A stretch of DNA of 64,000 nucleotides from Apoderus coryli (Eukaryota > Arthropoda > Insecta > Coleoptera > Attelabidae): the NCBI GenBank assembly GCA_911728435.2, contig OU452200.1:22335715-22399714 (forward strand), read 5' to 3'. The notes under the pieces were generated by a model. That model searched no databases, was not told the DNA's origin, and saw only the letters and a program-made list of their open reading frames with translations. A program made the translations under genes and the position numbers. Below are positions 62,101-64,000 of the stretch, piece after piece; position 1 is the first letter of the stretch; every line of letters begins with the position of its first letter.

Positions 62101-64000
62101 CTTTTAAATTCTAAGTGAGAAAACAGCTTTTTGGCAGCCACGGCGACGTTTAACTCTGAATAGCAAAATTTTTATTAACAAAACGCCCTAAATCGTTCTA
62201 ATATGCTTTTTTATGCTTAATCTAATTTCTTTTCACTAATAAAATTTACTTTTAAATTCTAAGTGAGAAAACAGCTGTTTGGCAGCCACATCGACGTTAA
62301 ATTCTAAATAACAAAATTTTTATTAACAAAACGCGCAAAATCGTTCTAAATTCCTTTTCTATGCTTAATCTAATTTCTTTTGACTAATAAAATTTACTTT
62401 TAAATTCTAAGTGAGAAAACAGCTTTTTGGCAGCCACGTCGACGTTTAATTCTGAATAGCAAAATTTTTATTAACAAAGCGCCCTAAATCGTTCTAATAT
62501 GCTTTTTTATGCTTAATCTAATTTCTTTTCACTAATAAAATTTACTTTTAAATTCTAAGTGAGAAAACAGCTGTTTGGCAGCCACTTGAACGTTTAATTC
62601 TAAATAACCAAATTTTACTAACAAAACGCTCTAATTCGTTTTAAAATGCTTTTTTATGCTTAATCTAATTTCTTTACACTAATAAAATTTACTTTTAAAT
62701 TCTAAGTGAGAAAACAGCTTTTTGGCAGCCACATCGACGTTTAATTCTAAATAACAAAATATAATTAACAAAACGCTCTAATTCATTCTAAAATGCTTTT
62801 TTATGCTTAATCTAATTTCTTTACACTAATAAAATTTGCTTTTAAATTCTAAGTGAGAAAACAGCTGTTTGGCAGCCACATCGACGTTTAATACTAAATA
62901 ACAAAATTTTATTAACAAAACGCGGTAAATCGATCTAAAATGCTTTTTTATGCTTACTCCAATTTCTTTTCACTAATAAAATTTACTTTTAAATTCTAAG
63001 TGAGAAAACTGCTTTTTGGCAGCCACATCGACGTTTAATTCTAAATAGCAAAATTTTTATTAACAAAACGCCCTAAATCGTTCTAATATGCTTTTTTATG
63101 CTTAATCTAATTTCTTTTCACTAATAAAATTTACTTTTAAATTCTAAGTGAGAAAACAGCTTTTTGGCAGCCACTTGAACGTTTAATTCTAAATAACCAA
63201 ATTTTACTAACAAAACGCTATAATTCGTTCTAAAATGCTTTTTTATGCTTATTCTAATTTCTTTTCACTAATAAAATTTACTTTTAAATTATAAGTGAGA
63301 AAACAGCTGTTTGGCAGCCACATAGACGTTTAATTCTAAATAACAAAATTTTATTAACAAAACGCGCTAAATCGTTCTAAAATGCTTTTTTATGCTTAAT
63401 CTAATTTCTTTTCACTAATAAAATTTACTTTTAAATGCTACGTGAGAAAACAGCTTTTTGGCAGCCACTTGAACGTTTAATTCTAAATAACAAAATTTTA
63501 CTAACAAAAAGCTCCAATTCGTTCTAAAATGCTTTTTTATGCTTAATCTAATTTCCTTTCACTAATAAAATTTACTTTTAAATTCTAAGTGAGAAACCAG
63601 CTTTTTGGCAGCCACATCGACGTTTAATTCTAAATAACAAAATTTTATTAACAAAACGCTCCAATTCGTTCGAAAATGCTTTTTTATGCTTAATCTAATT
63701 TCTTTTCACTAATAAAATTTAATTTTAAAATCTAAATAACAAAATTTTACTAACAAAACGCTCCAATTCGTTCTAAATTGCTTATTTACGCTTAATCTAA
63801 CTTCGTTTCACTAAGAAAATTTACTTTTAAATTCTAAGTGAGAAAACAGCTTTTTGGCAGCCACATGGACGTTTAATTCTAAATAATAAAATTTTATTAA
63901 CAAAACGCCCTAAATCGTTCTAAAATGCTTTTTTAGTCTTAATCTAATTTCTTTTCACTAATAAAATTTACTTTTAAATTCTAAGTGAGAAAACAGCTTT
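56188..64000 (+). repeat. 148-bp satellite array B
   Basis: About 53 monomers of the same satellite and orientation as 1-12698, open at the right edge. Three zones are visible. 56188-57720 has monomers like array A. 57720-60800 has a subfamily with TTGAACG and either CGCGCTAAATCGTTCTAATT or CTCTAGTTCGTTCTAAATTG plus TTATTTACGC. 60800-64000 is a mix rich in CTCTAATTCG with TTGAACG or ATCGACG. The start is abrupt at the inverted end of the neighbouring element. Confidence 0.96.
57870..60600 (+). repeat. Three-monomer higher-order repeat (442 bp) in array B
   Basis: The variant GGGAGCCATTTCAACTTTT recurs with ATTTCAACTT at 58021, 58463, 59638 and 60080 (442, 1175, 442 bp). The variant TTTTTTGTGCTTAATC recurs at about 57797, 58239, 59413, 59855 and 60592. 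Steps are 442 bp or larger multiples of one monomer. Confidence 0.8.

Overview
The window is non-coding-rich, AT-rich animal DNA, most likely from an aphid or a close hemipteran. The reasons are intron-containing genes, frequent TAGGTA/TACCTA-type short repeats, dense Penelope-like and Ty3/gypsy remnants, and large satellites. The species is an inference. No bacterial genes, rRNA, tRNA or telomeric TTAGG tracts were seen.

Layout. 1-12698 is a tandem satellite with a monomer of about 148 bp, locally organised in higher-order units. At 12699 it flips orientation and continues inverted to about 14575. From 14576 to 29895 there are three tandem copies of a 5-kb duplicon. Each copy has an A-rich start, an array of 127-132-bp minisatellite units (about 4, 8 and 19 units) and a non-coding body. 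An inverted partial fourth copy (about 30240-31556) is interrupted by a 743-bp segment carrying a possible coding exon. From 31559 to 49891 lies one decayed Ty3/gypsy element on the minus strand: 5' LTR at 49732-49891, gag, then pol down to 31559. It is split by a 13.8-kb insertion (35224-49048) with terminal inverted repeats and a 2-bp target duplication. That insertion holds a 110-bp tandem array, a 182-bp tandem array at its other end, and a head-to-head pair of Penelope-like retroelements inside the 110-bp array, flanked by a 14-bp target duplication. A smaller retroposon with a poly(A) tail (34637-about 35128) also breaks the gypsy element. The gypsy 5' LTR abuts an exon of a THAP-type gene fragment (49892-51161). 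A second copy of the same exons, with the THAP N-terminus, follows at 51812-52782. 53997-56184 is bounded by short inverted repeats and contains a textbook type I hammerhead ribozyme fold on the minus strand (54794-54898). From 56188 to the end the 148-bp satellite resumes, and its first six monomers or so repeat the variant order seen at 2.4-3.2 kb.

How it fits together. The window reads as a TE island of about 42 kb within, or at the edge of, one satellite domain. Nesting gives a relative order: THAP gene duplication, then gypsy insertion into an exon, then the 13.8-kb TIR element into gag, then the Penelope pair into its 110-bp array. Every retroelement ORF is broken. The most intact functional-looking items are the hammerhead and the exons of the THAP-type gene. 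The hammerhead, the nested TIR element with satellite-like subterminal arrays, and the inverted Penelope dimer are the observations most worth following up.
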